Source: Baylisascaris procyonis
Lineage: Eukaryota > Nematoda > Chromadorea > Rhabditida > Ascarididae
Assembly: GCA_037389465.1 (NCBI GenBank)
Contig: JAZARR010000175.1
Coordinates: 1,488,001 to 1,552,000 of the forward strand
Direction: 5' to 3'
DNA length: 64,000 nucleotides
The notes under the pieces were generated by a model. It was not told where the DNA came from, did not search any database, and was given only the letters and a program-made list of their open reading frames with translations. Within the stretch, counting starts at the first letter, position 1. Every line of letters begins with the position of its first letter. Made by a program: the position numbers and the translations under genes. Positions 51,101-64,000 of this stretch are shown here, in pieces.

Positions 51101-54008
51101 CCCAAAGCAATGATAGGAAGGTTTTGCTATTCACATTTATGCAACAGTTTTTCCTTCTTAATTAATATTAAGGTTCAATTATCTCAAAATAAAACAGCTA
51201 GAAAAAAAAAATCTGCTAGAGAATCGTAGTGGCCATATGAAACGATAAAAATGAACTTAGACTGGAAGTCGAAGCCATGTAGTAAAATTAAGAGAATATT
51301 TTCAAATGTCATGATCGAATTTCAGTAATTCAATTCGTATTGACATAATAAATGAAGTGATAGAACCGACTAGCTGCGTAGTGGAACAAATATGAGCTCG
51401 AAAACACACACACACAAACACATACAAATAAATAAGAAAAACTTCATTCAACTGATGTAGTGTTTTTCTTTTCTTGATCAAATCGTCGACAAATTTTTGA
51501 AAAAAAAAATTCACTTCCCTAACTATGAAGACTTTTGTAAGAAAATTTTCTACAATGAATATATTTCTCAACGAAAATATATTGAAAAATTTCTTATGAA
51601 AGTGGAAAATAGATAAATAGAAAAAAAAGTGCATAAATTTATACATGATATATTCGATTAATGTACCAGCAAAAATTTCAAAAATACATGGCGTATCGTA
51701 TCGAAGTGTATAGACGATAATAAACGCAGAAGTATATGACTTAATTTGACATATGAATTGTGTTAAGCGATATTAGTATGTGATTAGTTGAATACTTAAT
51801 GATGATAAGAGTTCATAAGAGGTTATGCCCAATTTCATAGCGTTTACAATGCAATAAACTCATTTGCATAAGATAACAGCGCATAATCGATACAGTTATC
51901 AATATAATAGAGCAACAATGGGGTATTATTGAAAAAAAAACATTTGAAGACTCAAAAAAAAAAACCGCTAAGCGAAATATTCATAATTTCAAAGCATAAA
52001 TAAATAAATGACACTTTTTCCCTCATCGGATACTATTCAATAATATCGGCTAAATTTGAAATTACCCAAAAAAATATAAAACGCCAACGTGTATTTTAAT
52101 GTTTTAAAGAGTGGCGATAATTAGCGCAATGTATTCCCTTCAAGCAAAAAAAAGGAGGCTATATCCATATAAAATAGGATAAGTCAATCGGAAAATCAGG
52201 ACAGTCCCCAAAAGATGGAAAAAAGAATAAAATTTGCCTTTTCTCTATGTTTTTAGCGCTTTCAGATCATCATTATCCAGTGAAGAGGTGAAATTTCACA
52301 AACTTTTTTTTCAAAAATTTCAGAACTTTTTTCCGAAAAGTTTCTAAAAAAAATAATCACATTATTTATTTATTTATTTGTTTATTGCAGTAGACGATTT
52401 ATTAAAACGAATCTCTATTATGCTTATTGAAAAGAAAATCCCAATTGAAATGAATAAAAGGTGAACATTATCAGCTAAAAAAAAATTGAAGAAAGCGAAA
52501 GATCAGTGAGCCTTCCAATTAGATAGCTTCTAAATTCCGCATAAAACCCTTCTTATGGTGTTGTGTAATGTCTATATGCACGCATGGTATGAGCGTTTAA
52601 GTGTGTGTGTGTATGTGCATCAGCAAAATCACATCACAACGATAAGTGTCCATCCATTAGCCATTTTGTTAATGAGACAAGTGGGATAACACGCCAAGCA
52701 AGTTTCGCCCACAAGACTCATTTATTCCATGAGCTTCATAATGCGCACAAAATTTTACGCATTTTTAAATTATTTTAATTGTTTTTAAAGTTAATGGGTC
52801 AAAATTGCTAGCGGAAGTCATTCTAAAAGCATATAAGAAACCATTTACTTCCTCATATCACTAAGCCAGGATGCTGTGATTAAAACTGTTTCCAAAAAGC
52901 ACATATTTGCGCAATCTAAGGAAAATCACGCGCTCGATAAGCAGTAAAAGAGAACTAGGAATAACTTAGAGGTAATACGCGCTAGCTTTCTAAGGAATAA
53001 CTTGGGCAATTAGAGGTAATCTAAGGAAAAGCCTTTCTCTTCCAACCCCCTCCCCTCCCCAAAAAAACCCATCCAAATTGTGAAATTGAAGATCAAAAAA
53101 AAAGCTAATGGAATATTTTCAAGATTCCTCTTCGGCTCAATCATTTTCTGAATCAATTAATGAACATAAAAAATGTAGTAATTTCATTGCATAATAAGAA
53201 AGATATCATTGTAGTGATAAGAAAAGAAAAAAGAAACAAAAAAGAAGAAATGAAATATTTTTCTGAAGGAGATTATTTAAAAATTGTATGTAAAGCGTAA
53301 TTGATGAAAGAAAGGGGAATGATTGAAAGCATTGTACCAAATGAAATAAATATACTTTGGATGAGACATTTAAAGATTAGAAATCAACGAAAATATGGTA
53401 AAAATGGAATATAACGAAAAGTTAAGCGAAAAAAAGATCGAACAATCAATTTTCAAAATTTTGAACTATCGCGAAAATTTTAGAATTTTTAAGTTTCAAT
53501 TGTTTTTTTTTCAATGAGAATAATTCATTTAAAAAATGGTTATAATTATGAAAACAATGAAATATAATAAATAACAAAAATACAATTGATGAATTATTAT
53601 GTGAAAATATTCGTTCTTTGGTTTTAATGTGAGTAGCTCACTAATAAAAAATAAATAAATAAAATACCGTTATTCTTTGAACAATAGCTGCAGCAGTAAG
53701 TTGAAGGTTGGAATAAAGCGTAGTACAAGATTTGAAATTTTCTTTAATATCGAAATGGAACTTGAAAACGTTGGTTGTGGTTGTTCATAAAACATCTATC
53801 AATTTAAATAAGTAAAATGAACACGCAAATTTTTTACTCCATCCCATAGCGGAAGCATAAATATGAATGGACTTTGAGAATAGATGTTAAGTTTTATCTG
53901 CAGTTCACAGAAAATAAAAGCCCTTGGGAAAGAAATCTGCATGAATGTCGTTTGAAGTAACAACTTAAAAACAAATAAGAAGAAGTAAGACGATTGAACT
54001 CAACCCTG
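48187..54008. other. Non-coding region upstream of IFT139
   Basis: Holds the IFT139 5' flank and the 3' flank of the Gln-rich protein gene. I find no convincing coding exon; the ORFs present are short and of AT-driven composition. Features seen: a candidate X-box at 49558-49570, many A/T homopolymers, and (TTTA)n near 52363. Confidence 0.55.
49558..49570. promoter_or_regulatory. Candidate RFX X-box upstream of IFT139
   Basis: GTTGCTTGGTAAC fits the RYYNYY-N(1-3)-RRNRAC X-box consensus bound by RFX factors (DAF-19 in C. elegans), which control ciliary genes. It is 1372 bp upstream of the IFT139 start codon, further than the few hundred bp usual in C. elegans, so it would suit a 5' UTR intron or an undetected leader exon. 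The consensus is loose enough to occur by chance. Confidence 0.4.
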
Positions 54009-57000
54009 TCACCACTGCTGAGAGCTATTATACTGTTGTTGTTGGTAATTCATATAGCGTCGTTGATCTTGTTGTTGATTAAGGAGTTGGCGCTGCTGTT
54101 GATTGTAAATTGGGGATTGCTGACTGCCTATACACTGTCCCTGCATATAAGCACTTGCGTTGGCTGGTGCAAATGTAGATACTTGAGCTTGTGTTTGTGC
54201 TTGGCGCATGTCCTGCTCACACGTAGATACGACATTTTGCTGGACGATCGGAGTTACCCCTTGGTGGATCATAGATGGCGCACTCTGCTCGTGAACAGAG
54301 GTGCCACCGCGTTGCATAGCCGCTACTTGCTCACAAGTTTGCGTGCGCTGAAATTCCGCTCTGGTATTGCCATACCCGCTTATGTTAGGGAATTGTGCGT
54401 GCTGCTGCTGCCGATACGGCTGAGCTTGTTGCAGATGAATACCCGTAGTTACGTTTCGAGAAAAAGTCTGTGCATTATGTTGATATGGCGGCTGGGATAC
54501 GGCCTGAGGTAGAACTTGAGGTTGCTGATGCAAAAGTTGTTGTTGCATTTGTTGCTTGTGATGCTGCTGTGGCTGTTGCAGTTGACGATCGGAAGTATAT
54601 TGTGCCTGAGTGAGGGTATTCGGCTGACGGATGTTGCCACCACTCAACGTTGTTGCTTGCCTCGATAGCGAATGTTGCAAGATTGGTTGCGACTGGGTCA
54701 TGGTCATGCCATGCTGTATTTGGCTTTGATTGCCAAAAACGCCGCTAAATGAATCGCTCTGCCCCGACGGCATCTGATTCCACGACGTTTGCGTTATTTG
54801 TTGACCACCTTGAACGTTGGGCTGTGATGAATTCTGCTGCACATTTTGTGAACTAGGCAGCTGTTGTTGTTGCTGCTGGTAGGATGAGTACCTTTGCAAA
54901 GATGGAGGTCCGGCTGGCGAATATCTGAATGAACAGCAAGGTTCAACAATGTTAATTTATTTAAAATATATGCATTTTGATTTTCTAACGTGAATTTTCC
55001 CATGTTCGATATCACCAAAACTCATTAAATCGTCATAATATGCGATGTATGCGACAAGTGAGGATTTCAGTATCGATAAATTCATTAAATGAGTTTTTTT
55101 TTGTTAAGTAATCAGTTGGTATTAGTCACTCACTGGATGCGATTATATGGTGAGGGTGAGGAGGAGATCGTCGGCATCGGTGAACGTATGTTTTGTGGCA
55201 ACGGTGAGGCAGGAATCGAGTGAACCGACTGCGGGCTCGCTGTTGCTGGCGTCGATGCCTGTAATTAATGAATGAAACGAAGCTTGCTAAGGAATACGGT
55301 CCCCACTTTTTGCCATTATCTGAGGGTTCCTTTATTCCCATAGAACAATACAAACGTCATTTAAATTCCAACCATAAAAAGCAACAGATTTCTTTAGTCA
55401 AAATGAGCTGCCAAGCAACGCTAGATTCAAATCGCCAAGCAAGTTCCGCCTTAATATTACAATACTTTCTGTACCATATAGCGTAGGTAATTATCCACCA
55501 CTATTATATTTAAATTGAAGCGAAAACAAGCAACTCATAAAGGCATCATATTAAACGTCATGATCAAATCAACGATGAAACATAATGTTGGATTATCAAA
55601 AAAGAAGGTTATACCTGTTGAAACATTGGCGATCCATGCTGTGTGGCATTAAAAGATGTCCCATATATTCTTTGCTGATCTCGCGAAGATGGAGAGCTCT
55701 ATAAAAGCAAAAACTTCTGAGAATATCAACCGATTCCTAAATACATCTAAACAGCAGAATGGTGTTACGACAGGGACCAACTCATGAAAATGTGTCTTCC
55801 GATCCACTTTATAATCAAGCGTTCTATTTTCTAGATTTCCACCTTAAAGTGATTACGATTTCACAAGTTTAAGTCGCAATTTTTCGATTATCACACGCCA
55901 TTCAAACTGTTACATTAAAATAACCTTCACCTTTTGCAAGTTTTATTTGATCATGAGAGTTTAATTTTTTTTTAAAGGGTCTATCTGCTCTAAATTTTAT
56001 GCTTCTTTTAAACTAGGAAATTAGCATTGTTTTTCAAATTTCGGGAACAACTGCAAACGGAGGTTCGGAACGGCCAAAACGAAGCTTTTATTGAAATACA
56101 CAAAAGTCAGCTAACATCATAAGCCATCGCTGCATTAACATCAATCCTATATGCTTAATTCATAAAAATTTCCCTACCTAAACTGCGACCGCTTATTAAA
56201 TATATGTCAAAGAACACAATAAATTATCAACAAATAATAGCACAATGAATTTAAAAAAAAAATATGTGGGACAATTGCCATTGGACGCATTAAAAAATGA
56301 CAAATTGAACCTCAATAACCGTAGCATATCCACAACTAGATGGAGTAGATGGATTGTGAAGACTTTCATGACTCATTGGTTGCTCCACAGTAGCGAATGT
56401 TTGTTGTGGTTGCTGTTGTGATTCAACGCCGAAACTCTCGTCCTTAATGAACGACATAATGTCACAACGCTGATCCCTGATTCAGGACAAAAAGTTACAG
56501 ATTATGAGCAAATGCTATTGACGTCATAACGTTTCATCGTCACACAGATGAACATATTGAAATCATAATAATAATACTATCAGCCCTTCCCCCGTCCCCC
56601 CCCCACCACCAAAAAAAGCGCAACAACCACATTATAATTTTTTTATAATGGAGGATATAAAATGACTGGAAATACTGTTGATGGAATTTCTGCAATTAAA
56701 CGAACTAAAAACAGCAGTAACAAATCCACATTTCTAAATCTAAGTCTAAATAAAAGCGATATTTTTTTTTTGAGAAACAAATAGTCTCAAACAAAGAAGG
56801 TATCAAAAAAAAAACGATCACCTTCCTGTCATCAACATCTGCGCTCTCATCAACGAAATCAAGCGGTGATAAACGCTCTAAAAACTCGTCAATTTCTTCC
56901 TCTCTCTTCTGCTCAGCCTAGAAAAATTGTGCATAATTTGTTTTCATTATTATTATTATTATCCCATTATTATTATTATTGCTTTATGATCACTATTATT

Positions 57001-60000
57001 ATCACTATTATTATAATTGTTACTACTATTAACAACGATGTAATTATCAGCTATATGAAACAGCGAAGATCATCTAAAGGGGAGAAACTGATGGGACAAC
57101 TAAGGGCCAACTTTTTTCTCCACTCATTTTGTCCTCTCCTTTAAAGTACTGTTCGTTTTTCTTTTTTCTTTTTTTTTCTTTTTTTTTTTGTTGAAAAACA
57201 TGAACGTTGAGAGGACATACTATTCCACTGCATCACAAAAATTTTTGCAATGACTATTGCAGTGAAAAAGATTGTCATTCTAAGCTAATAATTGATCTCG
57301 ATAATTTATAGTAAACCTCTTCAAGTCTTCTGAGTTCGAGCTCACGTTGCTCACGTTCTCGTTTCTCTTCTTCTTCTCGTTGGGCCTCAAGCCGCTTTTC
57401 TTCTTCAAGTTGTGCCTCTAATCGCCGTTGTTCAGCGGCCTAAAGATCAAAATAAGATGAGCAAAATTAGTTCAACAAAATGGCAAGTTTTCTATGTTTT
57501 GAAAGCGTTGACATAACATTAAAGAATTGAACAGCTGCGTTGGCTAGCACGCTAACCGCACAATACAGAGAGATTATTCATATCAGCCGATTAAAGCCAC
57601 AATATTGCTACCTTTCACAAAATTATCGCTTAGAAATCCCATTTAAGCCAGCAAATTATCTATAGAATCCTGTCCCCCCCCCCTCCCTTCCATCTCCTCT
57701 CACTGTGAGATAGGGAATTTAAATATTCGAGTCCCTCGTTAGCAATGATACATTCACCTTTCAGAAGACGACGTGAATGAAACTCTGTGAATAAATCGAC
57801 AACTCAAATACCTTTATGAAACAATCTAAACTGCCAAGCGAACAGCAAGAATGAGAAACAAGAATTTTATCATCAAATTTTCATATTCACTACGAATGGA
57901 AGTGGCAGAAAAGCTAATTCTGTGAGAAGTTTTAAGTGAATTCATTGAATAAGGGAATCTACAACCTCCTCTTGCCTTCTTCGCTCCTCTTCTAAACGTT
58001 CGGCTTCTAATTTTTCCTCCAATAGTCGGCGCTTTTCAGATTCCTGAAGAAATTATGAACCTAATGGGCAAAAAAGATTAGTTACGACTATATAATCTGC
58101 TTTTGAATCAATGCTTTTCGGGTATAACACCCAAGAAGTTCGGTTATTTTCAAACTATGAGATTATAGGGCAGAAAAGATTTTAAAATCCATTTAATTAA
58201 AGAATACCGGAAAAAATGACCGAAAAGAACGAAAGAATATCATTGAATTTCCAATATGTGATTTCAAATGTCGGGAAAAATATTTGCAAGTAAAAAGAAT
58301 ACCTCACGTTCTAGTCGTTGCCTCTCAGCCTCCGCTGCAGCTATTCTTTCGGCTTCTTCTTCTTTAGCGGCTGCTTCCAAACGCTCCGCTTCCTTAAAAT
58401 GTTTTTAAAAACTGCCTCATTATTCGAAATTTTCACTCAACAGACACGATCGTTGTTCGAGATTGCCTTAGGGCTTGTTTCAGGCATTGTGACAGTTGCA
58501 GATCAAGCGAAGCAGTGCCCCTCATCTATTCTAGGGAACACGGTATTCGTGCGCGTAGTAAGCATTATCCGCCCACAGCCATGCAAAATAATTATACCGA
58601 CAGGAAACATGGAATTGAGCAGAGAAAGCAAACGTAATAAAAAAGGTTAAATAAAACGATAAGAGAAAAAGATGGTTATTGCCACGAAAGGTGTAGAGAA
58701 AAATGTGTGAAGAAAACTTATTATCACAGCAATAAAATCCAACCTCCATTTCCCACTTTCTAATCGCCTCTTCATCTCGTTTCCTATTTTCTGCCTCTTC
58801 ACGTTCCATCTCATCCTTAAGTGTCGTATATATTTTTAGTGCTATAATTTAATCAAATATAACAATGCTCTAAGATTACAATAATTTACGACACATACAG
58901 ACATCTATCCAGACAAACAAGAACAACCGCATCATTCCGTTTCACTGATTCGTAAATTCTTCGTTGACTCTTCACCATATCTAGTAAGAAAGAATCCCCA
59001 TTCCGTATTGCCGATCTTCCCTCCCTCTCTCCGTATCTCTTATAGATACCAATAATGCTATTCTTCGTGGAGCTCTAAATAAACAAACTCAGAAACAACT
59101 ACACCGTTGATATGAGTGTACAATTTTGCGACCATAAGCTTAACGTAATGACTACCATTTTCCATCAACTCTCTAATGGTTCATTGAATGCGATTAACTC
59201 CATTTGGTGAATGATTACAATATCACATTTTTACAGTTGAAAATACCAAATCTATAAACAGTCAAAATAAGTCATCGAGCATACCTTAAATACCTGTAAT
59301 TGAGATTTTGATTTTCTCGAATATTCATTCTTAAAACTCTGCAAGATTTTTAAAGAGATTTTCATCATCAATATAGAATTTCTTACTTGAAGTTTTTTTT
59401 GTCGTTCTCGTTCTTTTTCTTCGCGTTCTTTCTCAGCTTTCTGAAAAAGAAACATGACAGGAAATATATAAAAATGTCATCGAACGGATTTTGAATGAAA
59501 AATTAGAAAGCATTTGAATATTATTTAGTCCATTCAAGGAGAAAATTTTCAATGACTTTATTTATATTGAAATTTATTTCGTCATTATTATTCCCAGTAA
59601 TCTCCCATGAACAAGGAAGAAAGTTACCTCTCTTGCAGCTTTTTCAGCCAAAAGTTTCTCGCGTTCTTCAGCCTCACGAGCTAATATAATCTTCTGGCCG
59701 GGGGTTAATTTTGGATTAAATATTGGCTGCTGCGGACGCTCGTTAACCGCCTGAAAAAAAAAAACCAGCAATACGTTAGCTAACATAGAGAGGAGGGCGC
59801 TGGGGTGTCGGAGGAGAAAATTTCAAAACAGCATTTCAAAAAATTATGCATATTAAATAACTCTTCCTATATACAGATAGCATTGACCCAAAATTAGAAG
59901 GTTCATATTCATTTGTAAGATTTTCATTAAAAAATAAAAAAATTTATTAGATCATCAACAATTGGATGACGTCATTAAAATTAAAATCGTTTAAATTTCA

Positions 60001-60348
60001 AACCAACCAATATTCGGAATGCTAATAAACGTCGCGCATTTTATGTTTTAATGCTTTTTTTCTAAATTTTTATGTATGGCTTTGTAATTTCATATTACTT
60101 TTAATAAGAAGAGTTATTATATTTTTCGATGCAAAAAGGTGACAAAATCCATCTTATCACATGTGCTCTATATCGCTAAACGAATTCTAAAAAGAATACT
60201 TGTGTTAATGAAGTCGAATTGCTCCGTTTCATATCGGATGATTCATCCGTTTTCGATCGTTGTTGTTGATTTTGCACATTTGCCGTTAAGTTGCGATTTG
60301 TTTTCACCTGCAAGTTACTTGATGAATTAAGTTGTTGAACGGTGAACA
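54009..60348 (-). CDS. Charged-helix and Gln-rich protein, 5' end not found
   Basis: Exons 5' to 3': 60348-60308, 59750-59628, 59440-59387, 58815-58744, 58392-58303, 58043-57966, 57439-57317, 56917-56822, 56469-56311, 55698-55615, 55258-55134, 54924-54009; phases match throughout and the last ends in TGA. About 650 residues are visible. Order: short Q/N/S-rich start, NERPQQPIFNPKLTPGQK, then about 220 residues of Glu/Arg/Lys/Ala repeats (for example EEEKRLEAQREEEEKRERE) likely to form a coiled coil or single alpha-helix, then acidic-hydrophobic motifs (DEFLERLSPLDFVDES, DIMSFIKDESFG), Ser/Pro-rich linkers and a Gln-rich tail with more than a quarter Gln. I do not recognise the family. Composition suggests a transcriptional coactivator or endocytic scaffold, but no catalytic domain is visible. 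Exon 60348-60308 is the least certain. Confidence 0.82.
56946..57021. repeat. (ATT)n-type microsatellite, interrupted
   Basis: Interrupted TTA trinucleotide tract in an intron of the charged-helix/Gln-rich gene. It underlies a spurious plus-strand ORF. Confidence 0.9.
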
Positions 60349-62259
60349 CTTCGAAAAAAATGGTGATTTTTAGTCATATCGATCATTGTCTTCTTTAGAA
60401 TAAAACATTTCTCATTAAGAAATCGATGTTCACTTATCAATATGCCGATCACTCACACAATAATGCCCTATCGCGCAGTGTCGAAGAAAGATCAAAATAA
60501 TGCGAAAAAACCTATGAAAGAATTAAGTGGAAATAGCGTGAAATAGTTTGATAGTTAGACGAATAAAATTCACAAAGATAGATCATCTCTTGATATTCAT
60601 GATCTTCTCATATAATTATATTCTACGACGTAAATCGATACTTGACCTCAGGTAGGAGATCATGAAATATTTTTGAGAATATTATATCGATGAAACAGCA
60701 TTCAACAATACAAACCGACAGATATGAAAAGAAATTGGTTACCAATAGTTCCTTTTTTTTTAAATTAGATATGCAATTAAACTGATCAGACAATCAGTCA
60801 ATAACTCGGGCGTTTTTTTTTTGAACAGCAAATGACGTCATGCTAATAGTTAGGCACTAATATGAAGAACGGCATTTCATATACGTTTTCAGAACCGTAG
60901 TAAAACACTTCAATTGCAACATTAGCTAGCTAACTCTTATTTTTGACAGTATATGTTATAAATAAATGTATAACAAATCTGATAGTTGCAAAATAATAGA
61001 ATTTCGATGTATGTTGCTTAACGTTCGTATCTAAAAACTCACTAATGTTATATGGCTCGATTAAATCTGTTCATTGAAGAGTACGCTTGTTGCATTAATC
61101 TTTTTCAATATCTATATCATTGAAAATGATATTAATTCGCATAATATTTGTTAACAGCTTGCCAAAATAAGCGATCAAATAATTGTTATGAATTTTTACG
61201 GTATAAAAAGTGATAAAAAACGTCATAAAAATGTGTTCACAGATATGGTTCAACGCCGCCTATGCGCAAATTTTGCTTGAATTTAGTCTCTCATAAAAAA
61301 ATTTGACTTTTCCAACTTAAATATGAAAACCAAATTCCATATCATATTATACGTATTTCATCTTCGCATCACAATCATATAAGCGTTTCTGAGAAACTCC
61401 TATAAGCGTTTTTTACGTTCTTCTCTTTTCTTCGATATTTTCTCAAAAATGTCTTAGAAATAAAAGTATGAATTTTGAGTCGTTCAATAAATAACAATAA
61501 ATCAAGTGGTATTTATATTTTCGATTGTTGCAGCTAACGATTACTTAGCCGATTGTAATGTACTTCAAATCTCAAGCAATATGAAGGACTCAAGATTCAA
61601 TCATAGTATCAATTGTTAAGTAAGCCGTTAACTTAGCGTCGATTTGAAACACTACTGAAATATTTGCAATATAACAATGACTTTTGATGTGAAAATCCAA
61701 CTAAATGTGGTTGATTGGTCAACCCAATTCATGCAAACTTATGACATTACATAACACTGCTCAACTTCTTGTTTATTTCTTTCATAACGAGTTAGGAATA
61801 TCGCACGAAAGTAGGTACTGTGCACACTATTCGGCCGCTGATCATACACCATAGCAAGCCCATTTGCTATTCATGAAACCATTAATTTCAATATTAGTAA
61901 AATCTATAAGAATATTTGTTGTGCTGTGTTTGATATAATCATTTCTGAAGATGGTTATTCCACTTATCATATTGCTGACAATACGATAGCCGCATAGTTA
62001 TCAGTGTTCACGTTGAAACAATGTAGCCGTAAATGATCTACGATGAGAGATGCCAAAGCAGAGTCTTCCCCATTTCTTCATACACCTCTCCTCCCTCTTA
62101 TAAGCGAAAAAAATTCAAGCAAGCTTCCGCATACGTATTTATAGAAGGTATCATCAGCAGTAGATAGCATGCGAGAGTTAGATTTTAGCTGATATCTATT
62201 ATTCAAGTTTTTTTTTTGGCTGATAAGCAGGTGATGCGAGCACCAACAAAAAGTGAGAC
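60349..62259. other. Region with no identified gene
   Basis: AT-rich sequence between the charged-helix/Gln-rich gene and the membrane-protein exons. It must hold the 5' end of the first (if the start is inside the window) and the 3' end of the second. I could not place those exons with confidence. Confidence 0.4.
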
Positions 62260-64000
62260 CTTAATTCACGATAACACTTTCGTGTTGTTTTAATTCTTCT
62301 CTGTGGTAAAGATAGATCAATGTAGAATGCTTGTTTAGTACTCTCAATACAGAACAATATCAACAAAAATTCGAGCGGCATCAAGAAACGTTTCACACAA
62401 TCATCAAATGCTGAGCCACCTAAATCAGAATCAAATAAAACAAAAAAAAAAAAATCAAAATTGTGCCATCTATAAGAAAAAAAACATTCGTATGTAACCT
62501 CAAGATGGCGTAAACAGGGCAAATGAAGCAGTATCAGCGGATGATGGAAATGCAAATGGCAGCATCCAAGCAATAAATTCAATCAATGGAGGCAATCGAA
62601 ACGAAGAGACCATCAAAAAATTTGAGTATAAAATATCATTTGAGACCGTAAATAATCGCCATGAAATGTAATAAAATATATCGACGAGGAGAAGGCACAA
62701 CTTTTGCTTATAGCGTTCATTGCTTAGCATAAAGGAAATATTTGAATTTGACTGACAATGAAGCCACAAATCTAATATAAAATACTTTAATGCCATTATT
62801 CTTTGGTGAGCGCAATAGACGGCATTCCTAATTCCTAAGCTACGCAATAATTGGCTGCTTTTGGGATACCAAAGAAGAACTGATACAACAACATCGGATC
62901 GCTTAATACTCTCGCCATTTTACGACGATATTCGCAACTACAAACTGCACAAGCAATCAGTCCCATCGGAAATGGAACAGCAGTGAAGTAATAAAAAGAC
63001 TTAATAAGTTTGAAATCTTTAATATTGAGAATCAATAAAAATCAAAATTTCGCAACCTGGAAGAGAAATACAGCTACTTCAAGTTACCTAACTATGAGCA
63101 CTATTCAACAAGGAGGTATCGAACTCAACCGAATAAACTTCTAAAAGAAAAAGTGCACTAATCCAAGACGCTGACGAAATAAACGAGTATTTTCTATGGA
63201 TATTTAAAGAAGAATTAAATCAGCAGTATTCCAATTCAAAAATTACCTAGCAGGAAAAAATAAAGTCTCCATTATCGAGTAAGGAATCTACTAGACTTAG
63301 CGATGACCTATACGCCTTCGTATAAACGTAACGACTGAGTGATCATCATCCACTTATATCAATTAGCACAATCAGATTATATTATGAATAAATCTTACAC
63401 AAACTTATTCTTTTTTCTCTCATAGTGCCACTAACGTCTGTAGAAATGTATATTTTTATAAAGAAATATTACTCGAAACGAAGGCAGTAATAAAAAGAAG
63501 AGATGAAACAAAAGGAATGTATCGCATAAGAAAGCAGACAATAATGATCGCTGAGATTATCAAGCAGCGTTATTCCCACAGCTTGCAATAGCCACCAAAT
63601 GAATCAAAGAAGTGTCCCATATAGCAGTTCGTCAGCATTTTTTCTAAAGAATGGCAAAAACATATCTATAATTGCCATTTGCCTCTGGAAAATGGGCTAA
63701 GCATCTCTCAAAGTTGGTCCTTCTCCTCGCGATTAACAGTCCACAGCAATACGATAACCAAGATTATACCCATATCACCCAATATAGCTGCGATCAAAGA
63801 AGAGAACATTAATTTAAAACTATATGAAGTATCTTAAACAATAACAGCAAAATTTTGTAAATTTCAAATGCTTACTGCGTTCATATTTTCTATTCAAACG
63901 GAAGAAAAAGCTAATAAACCGCTGTTTAGCTTTAAATGCGTAGCAGTTTTCATCTCACATCCTTCTTGAAACTCCCCTCTCCTGGATAACGAAACGGCTT
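62260..64000 (-). CDS. Unidentified membrane protein, partial
   Basis: Exons 62999-62870 and 62419-62260 join in phase and give a coherent membrane-protein segment: hydrophobic AVPFPMGLIACAVC followed by a basic stop-transfer-like CSCEYRRKMARV, then DPMLLYQFFFGGSAFDDCVK, a second hydrophobic stretch (FLMPLEFLLILFCIES) and a basic tail (QRRIKTTRKCYREL). Upstream, 63787-63708 encodes another hydrophobic segment (ILGDMGIILVIVLLW); it could either continue into the next exon through a GT after LLWT, or end at the TGA after NREEKDQL. A further exon may start beyond the window and end at 63959 before a GTGAGA donor. The gene is open at both ends here. Family unrecognised; a multi-pass receptor or transporter is possible. 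Confidence 0.4.

Noticed and set aside
51302..51646. 114-residue Phe-rich minus-strand ORF
   Set aside because: Composition follows AT-rich DNA, no splice context and no resemblance to a known protein.
53994..54512. 172-residue plus-strand ORF rich in Leu
   Set aside because: It is the antisense image of the Gln-rich exon (CAG/CAA read backwards gives Leu-rich frames).
62500..62640. Hydrophobic minus-strand frame (LPPLIEFIAWMLPF) as an exon of the membrane protein
   Set aside because: No donor before its stop has the phase needed by the next exon, whereas skipping it joins 62870 to 62419 perfectly.

Overview
The window reads as part of a nematode chromosome: AT-rich DNA with small coding exons (32-916 nt) scattered through long AT-rich introns, no bacterial-style gene packing, and five spliced genes that all lie on the minus strand. 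I rebuilt the exons by hand from GT/GC...AG boundaries and reading-phase continuity. Two genes close completely: a cullin-1 (17 exons, 808 codons plus stop, 9795-23676) and an IFT139/TTC21B intraflagellar-transport protein (30 exons, 1311 codons plus stop, 28418-48186). From memory, C. elegans cul-1 (D2045.6), a procollagen galactosyltransferase (D2045.9) and the IFT139 gene ZK328.7 are all on chromosome III, so the set suggests a chromadorean nematode with conserved linkage. I cannot name the species.

Layout from left to right, all minus strand unless stated. 468-7103: 5' part of a procollagen galactosyltransferase (GT25 family, ER lumen) that runs off the left edge, with an apparent frameshift in exon 1 and a GC-rich retroposon-like insert in one intron. 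7104-9794: intergenic, with a (TA)n tract just upstream of the galactosyltransferase. 9795-23676: cullin-1; intron 2 holds about 118 identical copies of a 20-bp unit. 23677-28417: intergenic, with a possible plus-strand ORF, a cluster of short stem-loops and a degenerate 49-bp minisatellite. 28418-48186: IFT139, with two GC-AG introns, an 18-bp minisatellite and a plausible plus-strand coding exon nested antisense in one intron. 48187-54008: mostly non-coding, with a candidate RFX X-box upstream of IFT139. 54009-60348: 3' part of an unidentified protein made of a long charged Glu/Arg/Lys helix followed by a Gln-rich tail. 62260-64000: exons of an unidentified membrane protein running off the right edge.

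The genes do not form one pathway. Cullin-1 is the SCF ubiquitin-ligase scaffold, the galactosyltransferase modifies collagen, IFT139 serves retrograde ciliary transport, and the charged/Gln-rich protein looks like a nuclear coactivator-type or scaffold protein. Gene spacing of 2.7-5.8 kb argues against a compact operon. The strongest unusual signal is the perfectly homogeneous 20-bp array, whose unit is a near-perfect 16-bp dyad plus 4 bp.
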